From the NCBI GenBank assembly GCA_033032865.1, contig JAWHQI010000258.1:3782001-3846000 (forward strand): DNA of 64,000 nt, written 5' to 3'. Within the stretch, counting starts at the first letter, position 1. Every line of letters begins with the position of its first letter. Shown here one piece after another: positions 23,062-33,294 of the stretch. The notes under the pieces are model-generated. The model made no database searches. It worked only from the letters and a program-made list of their open reading frames with translations, and was not told where the DNA came from. Made by a program: the position numbers and the translations under genes. The stretch is from Dactylorhiza incarnata (Eukaryota > Streptophyta > Magnoliopsida > Asparagales > Orchidaceae).

Positions 23062-23726
23062 ATGTTCGGGGTTGTATTCCCCGACCGCAGCTTTCCCATG
23101 GACATCTCCGCCTTCTCCCAAATCGACCCGCTCCACTGGCTCCTAGACATGAGCACCTTCGTCGGTAATTCCCAAAACTTCTCTTTCCCTCCTCTCTTCT
23201 CCCAAATCCTAACCTAATACTTTCCCCGATTCCGTCGCCTGTCTCTATCTTAGGCGCGGCGTACTACGAAGTGAGAGAGATGTGCATCTTCCTCCTCAAC
23301 GCCGCCTCGCTGCCGCCGGGTAAGGCGATCGCTATCTACGTCCAGGCTCCCGGCCAGCCCTTCCTTTTCTGCGGCGCCATACACAGTGCCCGCCCCTCCG
23401 CCGTCCTCTCCCTCCCTTGGCCCGATCCCGCTGACATCGCCGACGCTACGGAGGGAGCAATACAGATATCCGGCGCAGAGGCCAAGATCGGAGTATCTAT
23501 TGAGGACCTGGGGGCGCTGCCGCCGGTTGTGGACGCCGGGGCGGAGAGGAGGATCGAGCGGCTGGCACTGCGGGTCGGCGAGAATCTCTTCAACTTCATG
23601 CAGTCGTTCTGCAGCGTGGATGGATCACGGCTTGTCGTGCCTATGGATATACTGGATCGATGGTTTAAGAAGTTCCAGGAGAAGGCCAGGCGGGATCCCG
23701 GCTACCTCAAAGGCTTCTCCTTATAA
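23062..23726 (+). CDS. Hikeshi/OPI10-like protein (DUF775), two exons
   Basis: Exon 1 is 23062-23164 (ATG after an AG-rich leader; donor GT at 23165). Exon 2 is 23254-23726 (acceptor TAG at 23251-23253), joined in phase to give about 191 residues, close to the roughly 190-200 of the family. The N-terminus MFGVVFPDRSFP, then the N-terminal domain with AIYVQAPGQPFLFCG and the signature HSARPSAVLSL, IGVSIEDLG, and the C-terminal NFMQSFCSVDGS and WFKKFQEKARRDPGYLKGF match Hikeshi/OPI10 proteins. In animals these carry Hsp70 into the nucleus after heat stress; plant members are linked to thermotolerance by homology. No stop, normal splice sites, no visible heat-shock elements checked rigorously. 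This appears to be a working host gene. A partial decayed copy lies at about 33295-33532. Confidence 0.92.
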
Positions 23727-24495
23727 CTGGTGATATGTTTTGTGTTTAGCATATCATTTTGTTTTTTAAGTTCTTAATTTGTGAGAGGATTTACATGGTA
23801 AATTATGACATTCGTCATTGTCCTTTTGTCTTCTGATAGATTGAACGGGGCTAAATGTTAGATTCAGAAGCCCTGTGTTGAATATTTCAGGATTCCTCAA
23901 ACTAGTTTCTGTGTAAAAGGTTCAGAATATTTCTGTTTGAGGATCGATGTAGTTGATAAGACCATGGTTTCTTGAGACTCGAATCTGGAATAAAATACTA
24001 AATTTTTGTTTAGTTTCTCTTTGCGTTACTAATGATTGGAGAGCAGAAAGTGTACCAAGTAAAATTCTATAAGCACAACGTCTGCATTCTTGAAGTTATT
24101 TTCTTAATTTGTATTCTTGTATCAACTCTTTTGTAAGAGGAAATACATCAAATCAAATTACACCCGAGCGGAATTCATTTGCCCTTGCAAATGGGAGAAT
24201 CAAATAGGTGTAGGTCATGTTCTTATTGTGAAAATTCCTTCTTTCATCAAGACGGATTTTGATTCAAAGCGTCCATTTTAAAAATACGTTTTTTTTCTTC
24301 TGGGTAATGTTGTTCAACTTTATTAAGATTATCAACTTCAAAATGTACCAAGCTTAGAATGAAATATTACATCTTGATAAGATTCGATGTGTTGTGGATC
24401 ATCAAATTGGAGCCAACCTAACCTGTTTCTCGCAACCAAGTGGCGCATACCGGCTTGAAGTGACTTCTCTGACACTTACCGTCTTTGTTGCCTTC
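23727..24495. other. 3' UTR and downstream flank of the Hikeshi-like gene
   Basis: AT-rich, no further ORF of note. Presumably holds the 3' UTR. Ends at the MITE at 24496. Confidence 0.5.
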
Positions 24496-24871
24496 TTAGG
24501 CTCTGTTTGGCGCAATGGTGGTGATCATGAACACAGTGTTTATGAACACCCGACCTCGCCCAAGGAACGTCATCCACTTTTATGTTCAAAACTAGTTTTT
24601 ATTTTCTTGTTGGCGGTCATAACCATTGCCATGCCAAACATCCATTCTATGACGGTGGTGTTTTTGTTCAAACTCACCGGAGCAAAAACGTCGCGCCCAC
24701 GGTGGTGGTGGTCGTGAACGCGGTGGTAAAACCGTCATTCGTGAACAGACACCTAAGGAATTTCATTCTCTTTTATGTTCAAGTAGATGAAGTTCCTTAG
24801 GTGGACGTTCATGAATGACGGTTTTACCACCGCGTTCATGACCGCCACCACTGTACCAAACGGAGTCTTAG
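24496..24871 (+). mobile_element. Tourist-like MITE, copy 2, with internal inverted duplication
   Basis: Flanked by TTA on both sides (24496-24498 and 24868-24870). Termini GGCTCTGTTTGG and, reversed, GACTCCGTTTGG. The body contains the family blocks, then a second partial unit. Its arms (about 24705-24770 and 24787-24855) are near-perfect reverse complements sharing GGTGGTAAAACCGTCATTC. TIR type and 3-bp TTA duplication fit PIF/Harbinger (Tourist) MITEs. Confidence 0.7.
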
Positions 24872-25367
24872 TGTTACAGTTGTCTAGATCATGACTTACT
24901 ATGTTCATCCTTAGCCATTTTTGGCCCAGTCTCTAGAAATGTGGAAAAAGTTCCACCTGAGTGGCGAGGCTTCTAAAGGTTTAGATGTGGGTAGACTTCT
25001 AAATGCATATAATATTCTAGAAGAGTTTAGATATTTCATCAATTGTGCGAGTAGACTTAAAGAGTATGTAGAAGGTTTTAGGAAAATATTTTGTGGGATA
25101 TTCTAGAATCACTCGTTCTTTGGAGGCAAAGCTATGGTGTTTATAAAACAACAAGCACCCTCTCATTTGCAAGACCCAAGTTTGGAATTATAGTTTATGG
25201 TTTCCCAAAAAGTTATTATTTCGGTGTGCATAAGCATGTTCAAGAGTGCAAGGATGAGTAATGTGTTCAAGAGAACCACCACCAAGGTATGAAAGACAAG
25301 AACTTGGATTGTTTGAGGGATATGGTATTGATGTTTTTGATTAGAATGCATGTAATCTTGGTCAGAT
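24872..25367 (+). other. Possible LTR/leader of the following Gypsy remnant
   Basis: Contains TTCTAGAAGAG and similar blocks common in plant Gypsy LTRs but no paired copy. No gene supported. Confidence 0.3.
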
Positions 25368-26233
25368 GAGCTCCGTGGCGATATACAAAGTCTTCTGACT
25401 ATTAACGGTAGCCAGCTTGCAGGTTGGGATGAGACCTTTCAAGCCTTAGTGGAAGACACGTGTCAGGAGATGGAGGACGTCAAGGCAGATCTCTCCAAAT
25501 TAAGGCAACATAGGCAAGTGGAGTGATCATTGTGCAATTTGGTCCGTGGGTGGAAGTCTCGAAGTCAAAGGAGTTCGAAGATGTTAGGTCAATCAAAGAG
25601 GTGAAGTTTTTATGGAGCACTACGAGTGAGCACCATTTTGATGTCTCTTGCATATTGGACTTCACTCCGGTGGCTACGAAGAAATGATGTCCGAAGCAAA
25701 ATGCCAACACAACATGGGGGAATTTTAGAGAAAGTTCTATTAGTAGTTCTATCCCAAATATGTCGACGACAAGGCTAGAGCTAGGTTTCACTTTCTACAA
25801 TGTAAAATAATGTCTAAGGCTATGTGAAAGAGTTCTTGGAGCTGCTACTTTAGATCTTTACCATGATGGAGAACAAGATACTCGTCCAATTCACCGTTGA
25901 ACTCAAGTCGTAAGCAGGCTTTAGTTGCAGCGCAGAGGGCATTCAAGATTTATTGAAGGTGGTGAAAAGAAGGAACACCTACTGCTAGAGTGGTTTTGCC
26001 TGTTGGACTACACTGGGTTTGAGATTGCCCATCAAGCTAGCAACATTCCTCAAGTCCAATTGAGGAGGTATGAGAAGATACAGTTGGATTTGTTGCTGAT
26101 CCTTAGCTTGATAAAAAAAGAGAATAAATCTAAGGGACTGATATTCAAGCAAGAGCATGGCACACTAGTCGATACCGGTGTGTCTAATCTCATAATGTCT
26201 AAAAAGGCGGTATTGAAGTTGTCTTTGCACTGA
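25368..26233 (+). pseudogene. Decayed Gypsy gag-protease fragment
   Basis: Plus-strand pieces in changing frames. DELRGDIQSLL-like gag start near 25370, a gag core near 25560-25760 (KEVKFLWSTTSEHHF), YVKEFLELL-like near 25820. A protease-like LVDTGVSNLIMSKKAV lies near 26165-26215, with the aspartyl DTG motif. Several stops and frameshifts. RT is absent. The following MITE (26256) begins soon after. Confidence 0.6.
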
Positions 26234-26255
26234 GAAGGGAGTCAGGTGATTCAGG

Positions 26256-26476
26256 CTTCGTTTGGCGTGGTGGTGGCGGTCGTGAACGCCGTGGTCATGA
26301 ACCGTCTTTCGTGAACGCCCGACCTCACCTAAAATAATTCATGCATTTTATGCTCAAAATTAGTTTATTTTCTTTATAGCGGTCATAACCTTTGTCTTGC
26401 CAAACATACATTTTATGATAATGGTGTTTTTGACCGAACTCACCGGAGCAAATAAGCAGCGCCAAACGAAGCCTCA
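26256..26476 (+). mobile_element. Tourist-like MITE, copy 3, with perfect 14-bp TIRs
   Basis: TIR GGCTTCGTTTGGCG at the left and CGCCAAACGAAGCC at the right, flanked by TCA on both sides (3-bp duplication). About 215 bp, no coding. Best-preserved copy of the family in the window. Confidence 0.75.
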
Positions 26477-27308
26477 ATGTTCGGTGCCATTGTATCTAAT
26501 ACGAACAAGAAGGAAATTGCATGGATTAACGAAAAACAGATACAATCCGGAGCAAGCTCCGGCCAACTCTTGGATGCTGGTTCCTCCAAGGAGCCTTCTC
26601 TCAAATGAGTGCCAAAGACAATAGATCCAAAGATAACCTAACTCCCAAACCCACCTCCTTATATTGGGATGCAGGCTCACAACAACCTAATGCATTTAAA
26701 AGAAAAAACAATAATAAAATAAGAGGACGTGTGCGCGTAACAGTATCATTCTGGTTAAACCAGCGGTGGGATATGTACAAAATATGCTCTTGACAATGCA
26801 AGTGTTGCATGACACCACCCTAGTTGGAGGATCTAAAGAAGTAACTTAGATTGTATGAAGATTATCTAACATCAATAGTCGTTTTATTTTCTATTTTGAG
26901 AAACAAATCTTGTATTTGTCGTCGTAGGAAAAAAGTGATACTATTGGGCTATGTACAACAAGGATGATTGTGTTACTTATTGCAATTGGCGGTGCTTTAC
27001 TTATTTTTTATTTTCTCTTTATTTGTAGGATTAAGCAAAGAGCATTGCTCTGATACCCCACATGATTTAAAAATCATTTGTTGATTGATCCAAATTCTTA
27101 GGAGTTTGAAGTGTTCAAGAAAATGAATATCAACCGACTATATGCACCATAAGCCTGCTTCACAGAATTGTTTCTTCAGTCTCAATTTCCAAGTTTGAAG
27201 TCTTTGCGACTGTTAAATGATTTGTTGCTTCAGCACCTCCTTCCGCCGGGCGATCCATTCCTTCTCTGAAAATGGTGTGTAACAGCTCCAACTGAGATTT
27301 ATGCTTTG
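26477..27308. other. Non-coding stretch, no gene seen
   Basis: Mixed AT-rich DNA. Short ORFs on both strands overlap each other without recognisable domains. Confidence 0.4.
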
Positions 27309-27505
27309 TCTGGACTCTGGCGTGGCGTTTTTGTTCCGGTGAGTTTGGACAAAAATGTCACCATCATAGTGTTTGACCGCCGTCAAGAATATAAAACTAC
27401 TTTTGAACATAAAAGCGGATGAGGTTACTTAGGAGACGTTCACGAACGACCGTTCATAGCCACAACGTTCATAACCGTCACCGCCGTGCCAAACTGAGCC
27501 TTAGT
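27309..27505 (-). mobile_element. Tourist-like MITE, copy 4, reverse orientation
   Basis: Family blocks appear reverse-complemented: CGGTGAGTTTGGACAAAAA, TTTTGAACATAAAA, GTTCACGAACGACCG. The right terminus is CCAAACTGAGCC followed by TTA. The left terminus is degraded. Confidence 0.65.
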
Positions 27506-27598
27506 CATGGGTGTGCTTCCTGCACAATAATTTGTATCAGAGCTGTTCTCTTTTCTAGGGAGCAAGACTTGTCCCAACATTTTTTTTTTCTTTTCTTG

Positions 27599-27603
27599 GT
27601 TCT
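27599..27603. repeat. Copia target-site duplication, left copy (GTTCT)
   Basis: GTTCT directly before the 5' LTR; the same five bases follow the 3' LTR (32882-32886). Confidence 0.92.
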
Positions 27604-27777
27604 TGTTGAAATAGCCCATGTATTTGGCCCATTTGGTGGCCCATTAACTCCTCCTCTTTTTCTCTTTAGTCCCACATTGTGTATAGGATTTCTCTCTCTC
27701 ATCTCTCTCCTATAAATATGTACTCTCCTTTGTATACAAGATAATAAAAATATACACACGCATTGCGGTTTTCTACA
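27604..27777 (+). repeat. 5' LTR of intact Copia (174 bp)
   Basis: Begins TGTTGAAATAG and ends TTTTCTACA. Contains a TATA box (CTATAAATA, about 27711) and an AATAAAA polyadenylation-type signal (about 27742). By eye it is identical at every base to the 3' LTR (32708-32881), indicating a very recent insertion. Confidence 0.95.
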
Positions 27778-27789
27778 TGGTATCAGAGC
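27778..27789 (+). promoter_or_regulatory. Primer-binding site (tRNA-iMet type)
   Basis: TGGTATCAGAGC immediately after the 5' LTR, the common plant Copia primer site. Confidence 0.93.
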
Positions 27790-27984
27790 AAGAGAATTTT
27801 CCTCTATTCAAACCGCCCGCCTCCTTCTGACCGCAAGCCGTGCGGTCTCGGGTTTTGGCGATCGCTGCCCGCTCCCCTGCGTGACTCCCTCGCCTCCGCT
27901 TCTCCGCTCTCAGTCGCCTTTATAGGCTTCGCCACTTGTGGGACCTCCTCTGCTGCACAGCCCGCGCCGGCAAGACCGCAGCTC

Positions 27985-28240
27985 GCATCGATCTCTCTAG
28001 CATCGATCTCGCATCAAGCTCGAATCGATCTCTCAACAGCTCGCATCGATCTCGCAGCTCGCATCGACCTCTCAGCATCGACGATCTCGCATCGACGATC
28101 TCGCATCGACGATCTCAGCATCGACGATCTCGCATCGACGATCTCGCATCGATCTCTCGCATCGACCTCTCAGCAGCTCGCGACGATCTCGCATCGATCT
28201 CTCACGACCGCATCGATCTCTCGCAGCTCGCCGCATCACC
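27985..28240 (+). repeat. ATCGA/TCTCGC-type tandem repeats in the Copia leader
   Basis: A run of short degenerate units built from CATCGACGATCTCG and CATCGATCTCTC lies in the untranslated leader, between primer site and gag. It keeps other frames open, so the serine/arginine-rich ORFs here on either strand are not genes. Confidence 0.75.
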
Positions 28241-28596
28241 CTCTCAACGATCGCAGCTCCCGACTGTTCGCAGTCGGCCTCTTCGTACAGCTCGCAGTCG
28301 GCCTCTATCGAGCTCTCGTGCGATCGAAAGCTGCGGATCCTCCTAACCGCTGCGATCTCTTCCAAGTCGCTGCGATCTCTGCTCCTCTGACGCCGCTGCT
28401 CTTCTACTCGCCGCACCAGCGCTCTCAAAATCGCTGCGTCTTCTGCTGACCGCTTCAACCCAGCGATCTCCTGCGGCCTTTCTCAACAGTGGTCGCAGCC
28501 CGCTAGCCCTAGTCGCAGAACGCCGAGTCTCTTCTTCAGTAAGCTGTTCTCCAACCGCCGCGATCTCTTCAAACCGCAGCTGCATTCTCTGCTACT

Positions 28597-31500
28597 ATGG
28601 GCTCGTCTGAAAACTCCTCAACTTTGCCTCCTGAGATCGCCCACCAACAATCTCCGAATGAGCTCCGTGATGAATTGCGGATTACCACTCTCTCCCTCTC
28701 CGGGAAGAAAAATTTCATTCCTTGGGGTCACTCAATCCGCCGGGTCCTCCAGGCCAAGGGTCTTTTGGCTCATCTTACCAATGACCCCCCAGATCCTATT
28801 CCTCCTGAGTGGCTCAAGAATGATGGTCGAGTCCAGACGTGGATCCTTAACTCGTTGGAGGGCGAACCATATGAAATGGTCATGTACCTACCCACGGCCA
28901 AAGGGATGTGGGATGAGCTCCATTCTTTATACTCCGGCAAGGACAGCCTTCAGAGTCTCTTCGACATTATCTCTGACCTTCAGGCTCTGGACACCGGTGG
29001 ACCAAACATTACCTCGGTGGTTGCTCGGGTCAAGTCACTCTCCGAAGCATGGCTTCAACACCAGCCGCCCACCTCTGATCTTGCCACTCAGCGCGCGCAA
29101 AGAGAGGCCGTCTGCATTGCTATGCTAATGGCCCGTGTTCCTCCACATCTTCTGAGTATTCGGGCACAAGTCTTGGCCTCGACTCCCACTCCCTCCTTAT
29201 CGGCTGTCTGCTCCATGCTACTCAAAGTATCACAACCTCCAGAGGCCCCTGCTCCTCCTTCACCGGCTCTTCTACAAAATATCCCTGCTCCTTCATTTCC
29301 TCCTCCTTCTAGCCGAGGAGGTCGGTCGGCCTACCGTGGTAGGGGCCGTGGTGGACGAGGACGGCCGAAGTGCTCGTTCTGTGGTCGCGATGGACATTAT
29401 GAGTCCACCTGCTTTCGGAAGACTGGCAACCCTCCTCCTCCTCCACGACCGACTGCTGCAGTCATTGAAGATAGCTCCTCGGCCTCTCGTGCCGACCTTG
29501 AGGCTCTCCGCCTACAGTTCCAGCAACTCCAAGGGATGTTGACTCCACCTGCCTCGGTCGCCTCTGTCTCCAGCCCAGGTATCGTTTGTCTCTCCACTAG
29601 TCCTCGATGGATAGTGGATTCGGGTGCCACTCATCATATCACCTCTCTTCAACCACCAATGTATTCGGGTGCTCCTCATCCGAAGTGTATCACTGTGGCC
29701 AATGGAGCGACTGTCCCTGTGTCCGGCTCTGCTGACCTCTCTCTAAGCCCATCCATTTCTCTCCGCTCGGCACTCCATGTTCCGGGCTCCCCATTTAACT
29801 TACTCTCTGTTGGCCGCCTCACTACTGATTTGGATTGCTCCGTCACTTTTTTACGCTCTTCTTTTCTGATACAGGATCGACGGACGGGGACTACCATTGG
29901 TAAAGGACAGCTGCGCAACGGGCTCTACCTTCTCGACGACTCTCCCACCATCCTCTCCTCTGTCTCTTCTGCTGACTGGCATCAGCGTCTCGGCCATGCT
30001 CCCCTCCCCATCCTCCAGAAGGCACTACCCGATGTATCTTTTCCTGTTTTTCAATGTGAATCGTGTATTTTCGGCAAGCAGCCGCGTTCATCCTTTCCTG
30101 CAAATTGTACTCGGAGCTCCGCTCCTTTTGATCTTATCCATTCAGATATTTGGGGACCATATAAAATTTGTAGTATTTCTGGATTCCGTTATTTCATTAC
30201 ATTTATTGATGATTACTCCCGTACAACATGGCTATACTTACTTCGCGAACGCTCGGAATTACCTCGTGTGTTTAAAGCATTTATCCTTGAAACCCGCACT
30301 CAATTCTCCACCACCATCAAGACGCTACGCACCGATAATGCTTGCGAATACACAGGCAATGAGTTTTCGGGCCTCTGCTCTGAATTCGGGATTATTCATC
30401 AAACCTCATGTGCCTACACTCCTCAACAAAACGGTGTGGCAGAACGAAAGAACCGGCATCTACTTGATATGGCACGCTCGATCATGATTCACATGAACGT
30501 TCCAAAGATCTATTGGAATTTTGCAATCTCTACCGCCTGCTTCATTATTAACCGCCTTCCCTCATCCGTACTCAACAATGCCAGTCCGTTCAGCCTTCTC
30601 TTTCCCTCTACTCCTGCCTTCCCGCTCACACCTCGCATCTTCGGGTGTACTTGTTACGTTCACTCCATGGGACCAACTACGGATAAACTCGATCCCAGAG
30701 CGACTAAGCAAATATTTGTTGGCTACTCCCATACTCAGAAGGGATACGTCTGTTATTCCCCTCTCACTCGGAAAATATCGGTGTCTGCTGACGTTACCTT
30801 CCGGGAAGACCTGCCATTCTTTCCTGCTCCAACAACTCCTTCTACATCACCTACTCTCCCACAACCTGTCATGCGACCCATCCTCCCGGTTAACACACCT
30901 CCTCCAACACCTCTCCCTGAACCACTGCCTACTCCGCCTACCGACCGGCCACCCTTTATCCAAGTCTATTCCCGTCGCAACTCCCGCCCCGTTGCCCCTG
31001 CGCAGTCGTCCTCGTCCTCTGGTGCTCCAAGTCCTGCTGATCCGGTAACAGAATCCACCGCTCATCCAATGGCAAGCTACGTATCACTGCATCGTCTCTC
31101 CCCTCCTCTTCGTACTCTAGCCACTTCTTTATCGTCCGTTGCAGTTCCTAACTCTGTGCAGGAGGCTCTTCAACATCCTGGCTGGCGCGCCGCCATGGAA
31201 GAAGAAATGACCGCATTATGGGCAAATCAGACCTGGCAACTGGTGGATCTTCCCCCTGGCCAGAAAATTGTTGGTTGCAAATGGGTCTTTGTCATCAAGC
31301 ATGCTGCGGATGGGACCATTGACCGCTTAAAAGCTCGCCTGGTGGCTCGCGGCTACACCCAGCAACAAGGTTTGGACTACGACGAAACATTCTCTCCCGT
31401 CGCCAAACTAAACACAGTACAGGTTCTTCTCTCCGTTGCTGTGCACCGCCAATGGACATTACATCAACTGGACATTAAAAACGCCTTCTTAAACGGTGAT

Positions 31501-32718
31501 CTCACTGAAACAGTGTACATGCAGCAGCCGCCCGGGTTTGAGACCACGGGGGAGTCTCGAACCCAGAAAGTCTGTCACCTTTTGCGGTCTCTCTATGGTC
31601 TCAAACAGTCTCCTCGAGCATGGTTCGACAAGCTCAGCAAGGTCCTTCGTGAAGCAGGATTTACTCGGAGCTCGGCGGACTTCTCCCTGTTTACTCGCCA
31701 TCAGGCAACAGGCACTGTTCTCCTTCTAGTCTACGTTGATGATATCATTATCACAGGCAACGACTTAAAAGGAATTCAGGCGATCAAGCAACAACTCAGC
31801 TCCGTGTTCCAAACAAAAGATCTGGGGAATCTTCATTACTTCCTGGGCCTGGAGGTAGCCAGGCGACCAGATGGCCTTGTTCTATCTCAGAGAAAGTATT
31901 GCCTCGATCTTCTTCATGATGCAGGCTACTCCGGCTGCAAACCCATCAACACTCCAATGGACGCAAATCACAAGATTTGTGCTCAGTCCTCTGACTCTGA
32001 TCTATTGCTCCAGAACCCGGAGTACTATCGCCGACTGGTAGGAAAATTGATCTATCTGACTGTTACAAGACCAGATATCTCCTTCGCTGTCGGTATTGTC
32101 AGCCGTTACATGCACGCTCCTCGTTCATCTCATCTTCAGGCTGTGGAACGGATTCTCCGATATCTAAAAGCTGCTCCTGGTCAAGGCTTGGTATACAAGA
32201 CCTCATCATCAACTCCAACACTGGTGGCATACTCTGATGCTGACTATGCCGGCTCTCTGGATGATCGTCGGTCAACCAGTGGCTTCTGTACGTACTTTGG
32301 AGGACATCTAATTACCTGGCGTAGCAAGAAACAAGCAGTGGTTGCGCGCTCCTCAGCAGAAGCAGAATATAGGGCAATGACATCTGTGGTCTCTGAACTT
32401 ACATGGCTTGAAAGTCTTCTCACAGATCTTGGGGTAAAACTTCCTGCTCCTGCTCTTCTTCTTTGCGACAGTCAGGCTGCTATACATATTGCCAAGAACC
32501 CAGTCTTCCACGAAAGAACCAAGCATATCGAAGTCGACTGTCACTTTATCTGTGAAAAAGTACAAATGAAGAAAATCGAGCTAAAGCATGTTCCTGGTAC
32601 TGAACAAGTTGCGGATGTCCTCACAAAGGCACTGTCCAGTACCCCCTTCTATGAATGCTTATCCAAGCTTGGCGCATACGATTTGTACGCTCCAGCTTGC
32701 GGGGGAGTGTTGAAATAG
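28597..32718 (+). CDS. Copia gag-pol polyprotein, intact (1373 aa)
   Basis: One uninterrupted frame. Gag is about residues 1-290, with an Arg/Gly-rich patch and CCHC knuckle CSFCGRDGHYESTC near residue 262. The protease has its active site in WIVDSGATHHIT near residue 338. Integrase follows: H-C zinc module (HQRLGH ... CESCIFGK), then the DDE core with aspartate in LIHSDIWGP, aspartate in LRTDNACEY and glutamate in NGVAERKN. A Pro/Ser-rich spacer follows, then reverse transcriptase ([27 protein letters not shown] and the catalytic YVDDIIITGND). Last is RNase H (YSDADYAGS, SSAEAEYRAM, LLCDSQAA, HIEVDCHF). Domain order protease-integrase-RT-RNase H is diagnostic of Copia. Full length for the group, no stop or frameshift. 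The lineage within Copia is not assigned. Confidence 0.96.
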   Translation: MGSSENSSTLPPEIAHQQSPNELRDELRITTLSLSGKKNFIPWGHSIRRVLQAKGLLAHLTNDPPDPIPPEWLKNDGRVQTWILNSLEGEPYEMVMYLPTAKGMWDELHSLYSGKDSLQSLFDIISDLQALDTGGPNITSVVARVKSLSEAWLQHQPPTSDLATQRAQREAVCIAMLMARVPPHLLSIRAQVLASTPTPSLSAVCSMLLKVSQPPEAPAPPSPALLQNIPAPSFPPPSSRGGRSAYRGRGRGGRGRPKCSFCGRDGHYESTCFRKTGNPPPPPRPTAAVIEDSSSASRADLEALRLQFQQLQGMLTPPASVASVSSPGIVCLSTSPRWIVDSGATHHITSLQPPMYSGAPHPKCITVANGATVPVSGSADLSLSPSISLRSALHVPGSPFNLLSVGRLTTDLDCSVTFLRSSFLIQDRRTGTTIGKGQLRNGLYLLDDSPTILSSVSSADWHQRLGHAPLPILQKALPDVSFPVFQCESCIFGKQPRSSFPANCTRSSAPFDLIHSDIWGPYKICSISGFRYFITFIDDYSRTTWLYLLRERSELPRVFKAFILETRTQFSTTIKTLRTDNACEYTGNEFSGLCSEFGIIHQTSCAYTPQQNGVAERKNRHLLDMARSIMIHMNVPKIYWNFAISTACFIINRLPSSVLNNASPFSLLFPSTPAFPLTPRIFGCTCYVHSMGPTTDKLDPRATKQIFVGYSHTQKGYVCYSPLTRKISVSADVTFREDLPFFPAPTTPSTSPTLPQPVMRPILPVNTPPPTPLPEPLPTPPTDRPPFIQVYSRRNSRPVAPAQSSSSSGAPSPADPVTESTAHPMASYVSLHRLSPPLRTLATSLSSVAVPNSVQEALQHPGWRAAMEEEMTALWANQTWQLVDLPPGQKIVGCKWVFVIKHAADGTIDRLKARLVARGYTQQQGLDYDETFSPVAKLNTVQVLLSVAVHRQWTLHQLDIKNAFLNGDLTETVYMQQPPGFETTGESRTQKVCHLLRSLYGLKQSPRAWFDKLSKVLREAGFTRSSADFSLFTRHQATGTVLLLVYVDDIIITGNDLKGIQAIKQQLSSVFQTKDLGNLHYFLGLEVARRPDGLVLSQRKYCLDLLHDAGYSGCKPINTPMDANHKICAQSSDSDLLLQNPEYYRRLVGKLIYLTVTRPDISFAVGIVSRYMHAPRSSHLQAVERILRYLKAAPGQGLVYKTSSSTPTLVAYSDADYAGSLDDRRSTSGFCTYFGGHLITWRSKKQAVVARSSAEAEYRAMTSVVSELTWLESLLTDLGVKLPAPALLLCDSQAAIHIAKNPVFHERTKHIEVDCHFICEKVQMKKIELKHVPGTEQVADVLTKALSSTPFYECLSKLGAYDLYAPACGGVLK

Positions 32719-32881
32719 CCCATGTATTTGGCCCATTTGGTGGCCCATTAACTCCTCCTCTTTTTCTCTTTAGTCCCACATTGTGTATAGGATTTCTCTC
32801 TCTCATCTCTCTCCTATAAATATGTACTCTCCTTTGTATACAAGATAATAAAAATATACACACGCATTGCGGTTTTCTACA
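32708..32881 (+). repeat. 3' LTR of intact Copia (174 bp)
   Basis: Same length and, by eye, same sequence as the 5' LTR. Followed by the second GTTCT (32882-32886). The final codons of gag-pol and its stop read a few bases into this LTR. Confidence 0.95.
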
Positions 32882-32886
32882 GTTCT

Positions 32887-33290
32887 TATAATTCAAATTT
32901 AGAATCATCAATTCTGTTGAAGGTTTGACTACTGAGTTTAACATTTCATCTTCACATGCTTGGATTACGGTTTTTGTTTTTGCGCCTTTTCCCGTTTTGT
33001 TTCATGTGTGTAATGCCGGTGTTAATAACCCAATTCGCTTAGGTTGTCTTCTTTCCATTTTTTTTGTTTTCCTCCCATGTTATGCTTCTCTGCTTCAGGC
33101 TTATGTTATCAGCAGTCATTTTTTCCTCAGTCATTAATTTCATTTGAATTTTGTATGGGCGAATCTAACCGTGGTTCCAGTCTGTTTCACAGAGAAACCG
33201 AAATTTCCTTCCCGATGAGCCCTCTTTTGGGGGGCAGCAGAAGTCACTGCCCTAGATTTGAAAATGCCAGGCGCTAGCCGTGGTCCGGCA
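32887..33290. other. Spacer between Copia and Hikeshi pseudogene, no gene seen
   Basis: AT-rich, T-rich pyrimidine tracts. Short ORFs without recognisable domains. Confidence 0.4.
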
Positions 33291-33294
33291 CTTG

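Larger units (their letters stand above)
27604..32881 (+). mobile_element. Intact, apparently young Ty1/Copia LTR retrotransposon
   Basis: 5278 bp: 174-bp LTRs at 27604-27777 and 32708-32881, a perfect TSD GTTCT, and a primer-binding site TGGTATCAGAGC (27778-27789, complementary to initiator tRNA-Met). The leader is about 800 bp. A single gag-pol frame (28597-32718) overlaps the start of the 3' LTR by a few codons, and a purine-rich GCGGGGGAG (32699-32707) abuts that LTR. All parts needed for autonomous retrotransposition are visible. It sits between the Hikeshi-like gene and that gene's partial duplicate. The 1-2225 remnant is an older relative. Confidence 0.95.

Noticed and set aside
27763..28585. 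Ser/Arg-rich ORFs on both strands
   Set aside because: Created by the ATCGA-type repeats in the Copia leader.
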